DNA of 35,188 bases from Wenzhouxiangella sp. (GTDB lineage Bacteria; Pseudomonadota; Gammaproteobacteria; Xanthomonadales; Wenzhouxiangellaceae), in the NCBI GenBank assembly GCA_007123055.1, contig SKSJ01000152.1, positions 1-35,188 on the forward strand, in the 5' to 3' direction. Under the pieces are notes generated by a model. That model did no database searches. It was not told where the DNA came from and saw nothing but the letters and a program-made list of their open reading frames with translations. Position 1 is the stretch's first letter. Each line of letters opens with the position of its first letter. A program made the translations under genes and the position numbers. This document shows, piece after piece, positions 23,716 through 32,195 of the stretch.

Positions 23716-25225
23716 AACCAACCTGTATGCCGCCATTGATCTGGGCAGCAACAGCTTTCACATGCTGGTGGCGCGACGTGAGCACGGGGAACTGCGGGTC
23801 ATCGACCGCATCAAGGACATGGTGCGATTGGCCGGCGGCATCGACGATGAAGGTCGACTGGACCCCGGTACCCAGCAACGCGCCCTTGCCTCCCTGTCGC
23901 GCTTCGGCCAGCGCATTGCCGCCATTCCCGAAGCCCAGGTCCGGGCGGTAGGCACCCAGACCTTCAGGCAACTCGGTAATCCGGCTGCCTTCCTGATCGT
24001 TGCCGAGACCGCCCTGGGTTGCTCCATCGACATCATCAGCGGACGCGAGGAAGCCCGCCTGGTGTTTCTCGGCGTGAGCCAATCCATCCCGCACAGTGAT
24101 CGTCGCCTGGTCGTGGACATCGGCGGCGGTTCGACCGAACTGGTGATCGGCGAGTCGCTCGACCCGTTGCTGACAGAAAGCATCCCGGTCGGCTGTGTGT
24201 CCATGTCGCGCAAGGCCTTTCCCGACGGTCGGCTGGAACCGGAAGCCTGGCGACAGGCGGTGCAGGCAGTCGAGAACGAGCTGCTCGAACTCGGCGGAGA
24301 GGTTCGCCGTCTGGGCTGGCAGCAGGCCGTGGGCAGTTCCGGAACGATCAGGGCCCTGGAGACGATGGCGGCCAGCAAACGAAACGAAGCCTCGGCACGC
24401 ATCACGCTCGCCGAAGTCGAGTCATTGCGCGAGGCCATGCTGGAAGCCGGCCACGTCGACCGACTCGACCTCCCCGGCCTTTCGGAACGACGGCGCCCCG
24501 TGATCGCCGGGGGTGCCGTCATCCTCGAAGCGTTCATGAAACACCTGGGGCTGGAAACACTGGAAGTCTCTCCCCACGCCTTGCGCGAAGGCGTCCTGCA
24601 TGACCTGCTCGGGCGACTCTCTCACCAGGATCCTAGAACTCGTGCGGTCGCGGCCATGGCCACCCGGCACCAGTGCGACCCGGAACAGGCCAGTCGCGTA
24701 CGCGACTGGGCCTTGCAGGCCGCTGAGCAGGTTGCTGAAGACTGGCAGCTCACACCAATCCATATCGAACTGCTGGACTGGGCCTGCCAGTTGCACGAAC
24801 TGGGCCTGGCCATCTCTCACGACCGGCACCATGTCCACGGTGCCTACGTGGTCGAACACGCCGACATGGCCGGTTTCAGTCGGCAGGAGCAGGAGTTCAT
24901 GGCCGCGCTGATCGCCACCCAGAGACAACGACTCGACCAAGGCATCCTCGAGCGGCAACCGGCGCGTCTCCAGGCACCTCTGCGTCACCTGATCGCCATT
25001 CTTCGCCTGGCCGTCACCCTCTGTCGCTCGCGACTGGACTCCGACATTCCCGACTTCGCCCTCCAGGCCAGGAACGGGGAGCTGGCCCTGCGACTGCCGG
25101 ACGGCTGGCTCGAGGCGCACTCGCTGTCGGCACGCGGCTTGTCCTACCAGCAACGCCAGCTTGAGAAACTGGGGATGAACCTCGAGATAGGCGTCCTGTC
25201 CAGCGATGAGCAACTCGAACCATGA
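23705..25225 (+). CDS. ppx: exopolyphosphatase (Ppx/GppA family)
   Basis: Hydrolyses terminal phosphate from polyphosphate and/or pppGpp. The 506-aa protein has an actin-like N-terminal fold with phosphate loops AAIDLGSNSFHML (9-21) and VVDIGGGSTEL (136-146), plus the catalytic glutamate in SGREEARL (E115 region). An HD-like C-terminal domain follows (LLDWACQLHELGLAISHDRHHVHG), as in the long E. coli-type Ppx. The ATG at 23705 overlaps the ppk end by 11 bp. Its own stop overlaps the epmA start (ATGA at 25222-25225). Adjacent ppk-ppx is the classic arrangement balancing synthesis and breakdown of polyphosphate. Confidence 0.95.
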   Translation: MRTETNLYAAIDLGSNSFHMLVARREHGELRVIDRIKDMVRLAGGIDDEGRLDPGTQQRALASLSRFGQRIAAIPEAQVRAVGTQTFRQLGNPAAFLIVAETALGCSIDIISGREEARLVFLGVSQSIPHSDRRLVVDIGGGSTELVIGESLDPLLTESIPVGCVSMSRKAFPDGRLEPEAWRQAVQAVENELLELGGEVRRLGWQQAVGSSGTIRALETMAASKRNEASARITLAEVESLREAMLEAGHVDRLDLPGLSERRRPVIAGGAVILEAFMKHLGLETLEVSPHALREGVLHDLLGRLSHQDPRTRAVAAMATRHQCDPEQASRVRDWALQAAEQVAEDWQLTPIHIELLDWACQLHELGLAISHDRHHVHGAYVVEHADMAGFSRQEQEFMAALIATQRQRLDQGILERQPARLQAPLRHLIAILRLAVTLCRSRLDSDIPDFALQARNGELALRLPDGWLEAHSLSARGLSYQQRQLEKLGMNLEIGVLSSDEQLEP

Positions 25226-26163
25226 ATGCCTGGCATCCCACGGCCAGTATCGCCGCTCTCCAGCGCCGTGGCGAACTGTTGGCTCGCATCCGTGCCTTCT
25301 TTGCCGAACGCGGAGTGACCGAAGTGACCACCCCCGTGATCACCGCCAGCGGCGTCACTGACCCGAACATCGACAGTATCGAACTGGCCGACGGCGCGGG
25401 ATACCTGCGTACGTCACCCGAGTACTGGCACAAGCGGCTGCTGGCGGCCGGGTTCGGCGACCTCTACGAACTCGGCCCCGCTTTTCGCGAGGGCGAATGC
25501 GGGCGACTGCACCAGGTCGAGTTCACCCTGCTGGAATGGTATCGGCGAAACTGGGGGTGGCGGAAATTGGCCGACGAGGTGGTGGCCCTGATCCGGCATT
25601 GCCTCGACCGCCCCGAGGAAGCGTTTTCAGTGCGCTATGCCTCCTGGAACGATTGCTTCCGCGAAGTGACGGGAATCGACGGACTGACTGCCGACGATCA
25701 GGAGTTGCGTCGGCTGGCCGCCGACGCCCCGACCGGCTGCAACCGCGACATGCTGCTCGACTTTCTGTTCGCGACCCGGGTCCAGGCCGCGTTCCCGGCT
25801 GATCGCATCACGGTGGTGCACGACTATCCGTCATCACAGGCCGCTCTTGCCCGGCTCAAACCCGGTGAGCCTTCCGTGGCCGAACGGTTCGAGGTGTTCG
25901 CGGGAACACTGGAACTGGCCAACGGCTACCATGAGCTGCAGGATGCCCTTCAGCAGTCCGAACGATTCGAACGGGACAACCGGATCCGGGCGCAATTCAA
26001 TCGACGCGAAATGCCGGTCGATCAAGCCCTGCTTGCAGCGCTCGAATCGGGCCTGCCCGATTGCTCGGGCGTGGCGCTGGGCGTGGATCGTCTGCTCATG
26101 CGATCACTCGACGCGCCGCACATCACTGCAGTGATGCCGTTTCGACCGGGTGATCGTCAGTAG
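25222..26163 (+). CDS. epmA: elongation factor P-(R)-beta-lysine ligase (EpmA/PoxA/GenX)
   Basis: Lysyl-tRNA synthetase-like enzyme that attaches (R)-beta-lysine to a conserved lysine of EF-P, which relieves ribosome stalling at polyproline. The 313-aa protein is a class II synthetase core without the anticodon-binding domain, as expected. The TPVITASGVTDPNIDS segment, motif 2 (GPAFREGECGRLHQVEFTLL, 85-104), the ELANGYHEL substrate-pocket segment and motif 3 (GVALGVDRLLM, 283-293) are visible. EF-P and the aminomutase EpmB are not in the window. It is the third gene of the overlapping ppk-ppx-epmA set. Its 3' end overlaps the convergent gene by 41 bp. Confidence 0.94.
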   Translation: MNAWHPTASIAALQRRGELLARIRAFFAERGVTEVTTPVITASGVTDPNIDSIELADGAGYLRTSPEYWHKRLLAAGFGDLYELGPAFREGECGRLHQVEFTLLEWYRRNWGWRKLADEVVALIRHCLDRPEEAFSVRYASWNDCFREVTGIDGLTADDQELRRLAADAPTGCNRDMLLDFLFATRVQAAFPADRITVVHDYPSSQAALARLKPGEPSVAERFEVFAGTLELANGYHELQDALQQSERFERDNRIRAQFNRREMPVDQALLAALESGLPDCSGVALGVDRLLMRSLDAPHITAVMPFRPGDRQ

Positions 26164-26710
26164 CCATTCCGTCCGGAGGCCGCTCGGCGAGGCGATCGGC
26201 AAAACGCTGCCATGCCAGTTGTACCCTCTCGAGCACGGCCAGCCTGTTGGGGTAGACCAATCGTTGTACTTCCAGAACCGGAATCCCGACACGTTTCCCA
26301 TCGGCACCGGCCAGCACGAGCATGTCATAATCGCCCTCCCGAACCTCGGCCACCGCCTGCTGAAGGGGCTCGGGAACGTCATCGTGCAATGAGAGGTCAT
26401 CGGCCGAGCTCACACCCAGAAGGTAGCCGTGTCGCCATCCACCGTCGGTCATCTCAACCCTCACCAGGCTCAGAGGGCGGCTGCGAGCCAGCACGGGTCC
26501 GGTTCGGGACGGGGCGGCACGGCGCACGGGGACAAGATCCCGCCCGGCCTCGCCCTCGGCTGCCAGGTACAGCAACTCCTCGACCGGACCGGGCCACAGG
26601 GGCTCCAGCACGTGCCGGGCCGGCCAGGCGAGCAGCAAGGCGATCAAGACGAAGAGGGCAAGGCCGGCGGACAACTTGCGCAGCACGGCCTTAACAAAAG
26701 CTGGCATCAT
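26123..26710 (-). CDS. single-pass membrane-anchored protein of unknown function
   Basis: A 195-aa protein not assigned to a family. It has one hydrophobic helix near the N-terminus (about residues 13-32, LSAGLALFVLIALLLAW), preceded by positive charges, so the remainder is probably periplasmic. The rest is a compact soluble region with a possible strand-rich part (SLVRVEMTDGGWRHGYLLGV) and a helical end (VLERVQLAWQRFADRLAER). ATG codons at 26710 and 26707 are adjacent; neither has a Shine-Dalgarno, but an extended -10 lies 7 nt upstream. Its 3' end overlaps epmA by 41 bp in convergent orientation. The reading frame has ordinary codon use, so I judge it real. Confidence 0.65.
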   Translation of the reverse strand: MMPAFVKAVLRKLSAGLALFVLIALLLAWPARHVLEPLWPGPVEELLYLAAEGEAGRDLVPVRRAAPSRTGPVLARSRPLSLVRVEMTDGGWRHGYLLGVSSADDLSLHDDVPEPLQQAVAEVREGDYDMLVLAGADGKRVGIPVLEVQRLVYPNRLAVLERVQLAWQRFADRLAERPPDGMATDDHPVETASLQ

Positions 26711-26717
26711 GGGTGAA

Positions 26718-26726
26718 AATATAGCA
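26718..26726 (-). promoter_or_regulatory. extended -10 (TGCTATATT) immediately upstream of the membrane-anchored gene
   Basis: On the minus strand TGCTATATT (TG-n plus TATATT) ends 7 nt before the ATG at 26710, with no Shine-Dalgarno between. It is another case in this window of a -10-like box placed so that transcription would begin at the start codon. Confidence 0.4.
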
Positions 26727-26822
26727 CGATAACAACAGAATCCTTATCGCCCGGCTCCGGCAGGGGGGCTCGTCAGGGAGCGGCAAGGGCGCTGATTCAG
26801 GGAACAGACTGCCGGAGCAATC

Positions 26823-27791
26823 ATGCAAGACGCGATAAAGGTGCGGCCCGCCCGCACCACCGAAATTGCGACACTGGCCAGACTGGTCGAGACTCGCCTG
26901 CCCGACATGATGTCGGGCAACAACTGGGCCGACAATATCGAGATGCGTCTGGCCAGCCTGGTTCCCGACCAGGCCTTGCTGGTGGCCACGCGGGGTGCAC
27001 GATTGGCCGGCATGATCGCCCTTGACATCGATCACCACCGCATCGTCGCCTGTTACCTGGATCCCGAGAATGCCTCGCCGACCACTCCGAAGGAGTTGTT
27101 TCGAAGCATCGAACAGGTTGCACTGATTTTTGGTATCCGGACCCTGTTTGGTGTCGCACGGCGCCGCGTCTCGGGATTCATGAAGTCGCTGGGCTACGAA
27201 ATCACCCCTGGCACCAGTGCCGAAGCGGAGACGGTCGAGATCAGCAAGAACCTGCTGGCAGACGCCGACGAGGAACTGACCAGGATCATCGAGCACTGCG
27301 ATCGCCTCGGAATCCCGGAGAACTACGGCGCCGTCCATCGCATGCCCCTGGTCCGGGACGCCTCCGAACTGGTCGAGGCCGGACGTGACATTTTCAACCG
27401 GGACCAGCGCCTGGCACCACCGGCCGCCGACGCATGGGCAAGAATGAAGGTGGCGGCAGCCAATGCGGGCATCGATCTGCAGCTGGTATCTGCCTACCGC
27501 AGCATTGGCTACCAGACCAACATCCTCCAGAAAAAGCTCGGAGAAGGGCAGTCGCTCAAGCGGATACTGAGAGTTTCGGCCCCGCCGGGTTACAGCGAGC
27601 ACCATAGTGGCCGCGCCATCGACCTGACAACGCACGGCTGCAAACCGCTGGAAGAGGATTTCTCCAAGACCCGGGCCTACGACTGGCTGCGAGCCAACGC
27701 GCGTTTTTTCGGCTTTCGCGAGTCCTATCCCAAGAACAACCGTCACCAGTTGGCCTGGGAACCCTGGCACTGGTACTACTTCAAGTCCTGA
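26823..27791 (+). CDS. GNAT-like domain fused to D,D-carboxypeptidase (M15B, VanY/LdcB type)
   Basis: A 322-aa two-domain protein. Residues 1-150 look like a GNAT acetyltransferase fold: it begins IKVRPARTTEIATLARLVE, then LLVATRGARLAGMIALDID, and ends with FMKSLGYE. Residues about 180-322 are a VanY/LdcB zinc peptidase: LVSAYRSIGYQ, SEHHSGRAID with zinc ligands H260 and D267, and EPWHWYY with catalytic E313 and ligand H316. No signal peptide or membrane segment is visible, so it appears cytoplasmic, unlike most M15B peptidases. It could recycle muropeptides or process a precursor. CGGAG precedes the ATG. The 3' end overlaps phrB by 11 bp in convergent orientation. Confidence 0.82.
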   Translation: MQDAIKVRPARTTEIATLARLVETRLPDMMSGNNWADNIEMRLASLVPDQALLVATRGARLAGMIALDIDHHRIVACYLDPENASPTTPKELFRSIEQVALIFGIRTLFGVARRRVSGFMKSLGYEITPGTSAEAETVEISKNLLADADEELTRIIEHCDRLGIPENYGAVHRMPLVRDASELVEAGRDIFNRDQRLAPPAADAWARMKVAAANAGIDLQLVSAYRSIGYQTNILQKKLGEGQSLKRILRVSAPPGYSEHHSGRAIDLTTHGCKPLEEDFSKTRAYDWLRANARFFGFRESYPKNNRHQLAWEPWHWYYFKS

Positions 27792-29196
27792 TCTTCTGCC
27801 ACGCCTCCAGCGCGCGTTCCCGAGAACGTTTCAAATCCACCCCTGACACCGGGTAGTCGAACTTCTCCGCTTCCTGCGGCGCGATCGGCTGGTGGATCCG
27901 CCTGCCCTTCCTGCTGGCCAGTTCCGGACACCATCGACGCACATAGCGCCCGTCAGGATCAAACTTTTCGCCCTGAAGCACGGGATTGAACACGCGGAAA
28001 TACGGTGCCGCATCGGCACCACAGCCCGCGGTCCACTGCCAGCCCTGCGTGTTGTTCGCCAGATCGGCGTCGACCAGCGTATCCCAGAACCAGCGCGCGC
28101 CTTCCTGCCATGGGATGAGCAGGTTCTTGGTCAGAAACGACGCCACGACCATGCGAACCCGGTTGTGCATCCAGCCTGTTGCCCACAGTTCGCGCATCCC
28201 GGCATCGACCATGGGGATCCCGGTTCGCCCCATCCGCCAGGCCCGCAGGTCGTCGGCATAATCTTGTGCCTTGCGCCAGGGAAAATCGTTGAACGACGGA
28301 TTGAGCGGCTTGTCGGCCAGGTAGGGATAGTGAAACAGCAGGTGGGCGGAAAACTCCCGCCAGGCGATTTCGCGAAGAAACGACCAGCGCCCTTTCCCCG
28401 CGGGCAACTCTCCCGCCTCGTCCAGGGCCCGCGCGACCTGGACCGGAGAAACTTCGCCGAAATGCAGGTGTGGAGACAGGCGGGATGTCCCCGCCGTCCC
28501 CGGGAAATCACGTTGACGGTCATAGTCCGCCACCGTTTGCTCGACGAAACGATGCAGTTGTCGTTTTCCGCCCAACTCACCGGGCGCCCATCGATCCTTG
28601 AAACCATCGGCCCAGTCCAGCTGCGGCAGCAGCGCCAGACCGTCAAGCTCGAGGCTGGCCGGCCAGCGCTTCGAAGCGGCGAGTCGACATGGTTCCGGGG
28701 AAGCAAGCGGCGGCGTCCAGTGCTTCTGCATCTGTTTCCAGAACGGCGTGAACACGCGGTATGGCGAGCCGTCACTCTTCAGCAACTGCCAGGGCTGGAA
28801 CAGCAGGCTGCCGTTGCAGCTTTCAACCGTCAAACCGTCGTTTCTTAGCGCGTGCTTGACCTTGCGGTCACGTTCGACAAGCAACGGCTCGTAGACCCGG
28901 TTCCAGTAGACCGCCTCGGCGCCGCTGGCATTCCGGATGCGCCGCAGTGCCTCGAGTGAGTCGCCCCGAGCAAGCACCAGGCGACTGCCGCGATCGCGAA
29001 GCCTCTCGTCGAGCTCGCACAGTGAATGATGCAACCACCAGCGACTGGCAGCACCGCGGGCCCAGTCCCCCTCTGCGGCGGTGTCATCGATGAACACCGG
29101 GATGACGTGATCGTGATCGCGACGTGCCCGGTCCAGGGCGGGATGATCGGCCAGACGCAGATCGCGCCGGAACCAGACTATGGCAGTGCTAGGCAT
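27781..29196 (-). CDS. phrB: deoxyribodipyrimidine photolyase
   Basis: Blue-light flavoprotein that splits UV-induced pyrimidine dimers. The 471-aa protein has the N-terminal antenna domain (TAIVWFRRDLRLADHPAL, 4-21) and the C-terminal FAD domain with TSRLSPHLHFGEVSP, WREFSAHLLFHYP, TGIPMVDAGMREL, TGWMHNRVRMVVASFLTK, and DADLANNTQGWQWTAG. These are class I CPD photolyase signatures; the conserved tryptophan chain residues appear present. The antenna chromophore (MTHF or other) cannot be told. The ATG at 29196 has no clear Shine-Dalgarno. It is 72 bp past the purF stop on the same strand and may be read from the purF operon. Confidence 0.94.
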   Translation of the reverse strand: MPSTAIVWFRRDLRLADHPALDRARRDHDHVIPVFIDDTAAEGDWARGAASRWWLHHSLCELDERLRDRGSRLVLARGDSLEALRRIRNASGAEAVYWNRVYEPLLVERDRKVKHALRNDGLTVESCNGSLLFQPWQLLKSDGSPYRVFTPFWKQMQKHWTPPLASPEPCRLAASKRWPASLELDGLALLPQLDWADGFKDRWAPGELGGKRQLHRFVEQTVADYDRQRDFPGTAGTSRLSPHLHFGEVSPVQVARALDEAGELPAGKGRWSFLREIAWREFSAHLLFHYPYLADKPLNPSFNDFPWRKAQDYADDLRAWRMGRTGIPMVDAGMRELWATGWMHNRVRMVVASFLTKNLLIPWQEGARWFWDTLVDADLANNTQGWQWTAGCGADAAPYFRVFNPVLQGEKFDPDGRYVRRWCPELASRKGRRIHQPIAPQEAEKFDYPVSGVDLKRSRERALEAWQKIRT

Positions 29197-29268
29197 ATCG
29201 CCATGGTGGCAGGCAACGCGTCAAGATGCCATCAAGCAATGGCAATGCGCCCTGCCCGCTTGCTGGAA

Positions 29269-30750
29269 CTACCCGACATTTCCCCGTCGCTGCTGGCGCA
29301 CAGCGTCCGAGCGCTTCGCCTCCAGTGCCTCGAGATAACCCTCATCGAGCCCGGTGACGTATTGACCGCTGAAGCAGGAACTGTCGAAGCCGGTCAGTTT
29401 GTCGTTCTTGCCGCGCACCGCCTTCTCCAGGTCGGCGAGGTCCTGATAGATCAGGCGGTCGGCACCGATTCGTTGACGGATTTCTTCCTCGCTGCGCCCC
29501 GAAGCGATCAGTTCGCTGGCTGCCGGCATGTCGATGCCGTACACGTTGGGATGGCGGACCGGCGGAGAGGCCGACGCCAGGTAGACTTTTTTCGCCCCGG
29601 CCTCGCGTGCCATCTGAATGATCTGCTTCGAGGTCGTCCCTCTCACGATGGAATCATCGACCAGCAACACGTTCTTGTTGCGGAACTCCAGCGATATCGT
29701 GTTGAGCTTGCGTCGAACCGACCGAGCCCGTTCCTCCTGACCGGGCATGATGAAGGTTCGTCCGATGTAGCGGTTCTTCATCAGGCCCTCGCGATACTTG
29801 ACCTCCAGCATGTGCGCCAGCGGCAGGCAAGCCGTTCGCGATGTGTCGGGCACGGGAATGACCACGTCGATATCGTGATCGGGCCATTCCTTCAGGATCC
29901 GTCCCGCCAGCGCCTCCCCCATGCGCAGGCGCGCCTTGTAGACCGACAGGTCATCGATCATGGAATCGGGACGGGCGAAGTAGACGAACTCGAACATGCA
30001 AGGGCTGTAGGCTTCGGCGTGCTCGCTGACATGCCGGTGGATCTCACCGTCGAGAGTGATCAACACGCTCTCGCCGGGCGCCAGGTCACCAACCAGTTCG
30101 AAATCGAGGATATCGAGCACGACCGACTCGGAAGCCAGTATGTATTCGGTCCCCTCGGACGACTCGCGCCGGCCAAGCACGATGGGACGAATGCCGTGCG
30201 GGTCGCGGAAGCCGAGTAGCCCGACGCCGGCGATCACCGCCACGGCGGCATAACCTCCACGACAACGACGATATACGCCGTCGACTGCGGCGAACACGTC
30301 ACGGGGATAGATCCCGTTGCTAGTGTGCTGGTTCAGCTCGTGGGCGAGGCAGTTGAGCAGCACCTCGGAATCCGATTCGGTGTTGATGTGACGGCGGTCC
30401 TCCTCGAACAGTTCGCGACTGAGCTTCTCGCTGTTGATGAGGTTGCCGTTGTGGCCAAGCGCGATACCGCACGGCGAGTTGACGTACATCGGCTGGGCCT
30501 CGTCCGGTCGGTCCAGTCCCGCCGTCGGGTAGCGCACGTGACCGATCCCGCAATCGCCGGTCAGCCCGACGACCGATTCTTCCGAGAAGACGTCACGAAC
30601 CAGACCGATACCCCGGGCCGAGCGCATCCGGCCGTTGTCCAGCGTCGTCATTCCCGCCGCGTCCTGGCCACGGTGCTGGAGAATGGTCATCGCGTCATAC
30701 AGGCGGGCAGCGACCGGCGATCGTCCCGCGATTCCAACTATTCCACACAT
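29269..30750 (-). CDS. purF: amidophosphoribosyltransferase
   Basis: First committed enzyme of purine synthesis: PRPP plus glutamine gives phosphoribosylamine. The 493-aa protein begins MCGIVGI, with C2 as the N-terminal nucleophile of the glutaminase (the Met is removed). The glutaminase half contains HVRYPTAG and GHNGNL. The PRPP loop VLLVDDSIVRGTT (361-373) lies in the C-terminal phosphoribosyltransferase domain. It lacks the cysteine-ligand extension and propeptide of the Bacillus type and so matches E. coli PurF (505 aa). It begins 2 bp after the cvpA stop. Regulation by PurR is usual in enterics but no PUR box was identified. Confidence 0.97.
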   Translation of the reverse strand: MCGIVGIAGRSPVAARLYDAMTILQHRGQDAAGMTTLDNGRMRSARGIGLVRDVFSEESVVGLTGDCGIGHVRYPTAGLDRPDEAQPMYVNSPCGIALGHNGNLINSEKLSRELFEEDRRHINTESDSEVLLNCLAHELNQHTSNGIYPRDVFAAVDGVYRRCRGGYAAVAVIAGVGLLGFRDPHGIRPIVLGRRESSEGTEYILASESVVLDILDFELVGDLAPGESVLITLDGEIHRHVSEHAEAYSPCMFEFVYFARPDSMIDDLSVYKARLRMGEALAGRILKEWPDHDIDVVIPVPDTSRTACLPLAHMLEVKYREGLMKNRYIGRTFIMPGQEERARSVRRKLNTISLEFRNKNVLLVDDSIVRGTTSKQIIQMAREAGAKKVYLASASPPVRHPNVYGIDMPAASELIASGRSEEEIRQRIGADRLIYQDLADLEKAVRGKNDKLTGFDSSCFSGQYVTGLDEGYLEALEAKRSDAVRQQRRGNVG

Positions 30751-30752
30751 TT

Positions 30753-31265
30753 TTAGGTTTCGGTCTCCGTTGCGGATTCAACCGGCAGGTAAGCCTGTAT
30801 GGATTCGGGAAAGAAACCGACCAGCCAGGTACCCAGCCTTTCAAACTCGGGCAGCAGGGTCGACTCCTGCCACCACGGATCTTCAATAAACGGCGTGAAC
30901 GTCGCCACGATCACGGCCACGGTCACGATGGCGATACCCCTCAGGGCACCAAACAGCGCCCCGAGCAGTCGGTCGGTACCACTCAGGCCCGTCCCCGCCA
31001 CCAGCTTGCCGAGCAGGTAATTGACCAGCCCGCCGACGATCAGCACCAGCACGAACACGCCGACAAACGCAACGATCACGCGCACCGACGGCACCTCGAT
31101 CAGCCCCTCGAGCTGCAACGACAAGGGGCCGGCGGCCTGCAACGCCGCATAGGCGGCCGCGACCCACACCAGCAGAGAAAACACCTCGCGGATAAACCCG
31201 CGAAACAGGCTGACCAGCATCGATACCAGGCAGATACCCAGGATCGCGTAATCGGCCACGCTCAT
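30753..31265 (-). CDS. cvpA: colicin V production protein family (CvpA)
   Basis: Inner-membrane protein encoded next to purF in many gammaproteobacteria; required for colicin V export in E. coli and tied to envelope robustness, with no defined biochemical activity. The 170-aa product has about four hydrophobic segments (5-22, 28-45, 62-88, 104-124). Family motifs [20 protein letters not shown] and [14 protein letters not shown] are present. It starts ATGA over the stop of the SPOR gene and ends 2 bp before purF, so it is coupled to both. Confidence 0.93.
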   Translation of the reverse strand: MSVADYAILGICLVSMLVSLFRGFIREVFSLLVWVAAAYAALQAAGPLSLQLEGLIEVPSVRVIVAFVGVFVLVLIVGGLVNYLLGKLVAGTGLSGTDRLLGALFGALRGIAIVTVAVIVATFTPFIEDPWWQESTLLPEFERLGTWLVGFFPESIQAYLPVESATETET

Positions 31266-32191
31266 GGATGGCTGACCACGATCCCCTCGAACCCGGCCTC
31301 GTCACGGAGGCGATCCCTCAGTGTCTCGGCCTGTTCGCGCTCGGCAAAACCACCGACACGGACGCGGTGGATGGTGCGCCCACCCGACTCCTCGGAGTGT
31401 ACGAAAGCGTCGTGCCCCAGTTCGGCCAACTGCGCGACCAGTCGATCAGCATTGTTGCGGCTGGCAAACGAGCCCACCTGAACAACATACCCGGAGCGCT
31501 CGGGAGCCGCTTCGGCCGCTGAACCCAGTGCGCGCACCGCCGGTTCGACACCGGCAACAGTGGCGGCGATCTGGCCGCGCGCCGTCTCCGCATCGGCACG
31601 ACTGCCGTACGGACCGGTGCGCAGGCGCCAAAGCTCACTCTGATCGCGCGTCATCCGTTCCAGGGCGACATCATGCCCGAGCTCTTCGAGTCGGGCGACG
31701 ATCCGCTCTGCTGTCTGCCGGTTGCTGAATACGGCGACCTGGACCATCCAGTCACCATCGGCATCGGTTTCAGCCGCCGCCTGTCGGGGCTCGGGTTCTG
31801 GCTCCGGCTGGGGTTCTGGCTCCGGTTCGGGAACGGGCTCAGATTCAAGCTCAGGCTCAGTTTCAGATTCAGGCCCGGATTCTGGCTCTGGCTCAGGTTC
31901 GGTTTCGGGAACCGGTTGCTCCCTAACTTCCGGCTCGGCCGGGGCCGGCTCCGTTTCCGCGACCGGTGGCGATTCGGCCTCCGATTCGCGCGGCGGTCTG
32001 CGCGCCTGGTCCGGGTCCAGCGGCAACCGGCGCACCTCGCGCTGTCCGTCCGGGCGGTCCGGAAGATCCAGTGCCAGCTGACGAGGTGCACGTTCTCCTT
32101 CGCCACCGTCGAACAACATCGGCAGGAAAATCACGGCCAGGGCGATCAGGATGGAGGCACCGATGAGGCGCTGTTTGAGAACCTTGTCCAT
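31262..32191 (-). CDS. membrane protein with two SPOR domains (DedD-position)
   Basis: A 309-aa bitopic protein. A transmembrane helix (10-27) leads to a periplasmic region with a proline/glutamate-rich linker (about 71-135) and two SPOR domains (147-215: [17 protein letters not shown]...; 233-309: [17 protein letters not shown]...). SPOR domains bind denuded septal glycan, so a role at the division site is likely. It occupies the place of E. coli dedD, between folC and cvpA, but DedD has one SPOR domain, so it is either an enlarged DedD or a related protein. It begins 4 bp after the folC stop. The Pro-Glu linker DNA (31787-31978) is a degenerate hexamer repeat. Confidence 0.88.
   Translation of the reverse strand: MDKVLKQRLIGASILIALAVIFLPMLFDGGEGERAPRQLALDLPDRPDGQREVRRLPLDPDQARRPPRESEAESPPVAETEPAPAEPEVREQPVPETEPEPEPESGPESETEPELESEPVPEPEPEPQPEPEPEPRQAAAETDADGDWMVQVAVFSNRQTAERIVARLEELGHDVALERMTRDQSELWRLRTGPYGSRADAETARGQIAATVAGVEPAVRALGSAAEAAPERSGYVVQVGSFASRNNADRLVAQLAELGHDAFVHSEESGGRTIHRVRVGGFAEREQAETLRDRLRDEAGFEGIVVSHP
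31787..31978 (-). repeat. low-complexity Pro/Glu-coding repeat
   Basis: The DNA for residues 72-135 of the double-SPOR protein is a run of 6-bp Glu-Pro (and Glu-Ser) units with varied third codon positions. It is a degenerate coding minisatellite and probably varies in length between strains; a periplasm-spanning linker is the natural role. Confidence 0.7.
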
Positions 32192-32195
32192 TGCG

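Noticed and set aside
31787-31978. CRISPR-like or non-coding repeat array
   Set aside because: The repeat is in frame and encodes the Pro-Glu linker of the SPOR protein; no spacers.
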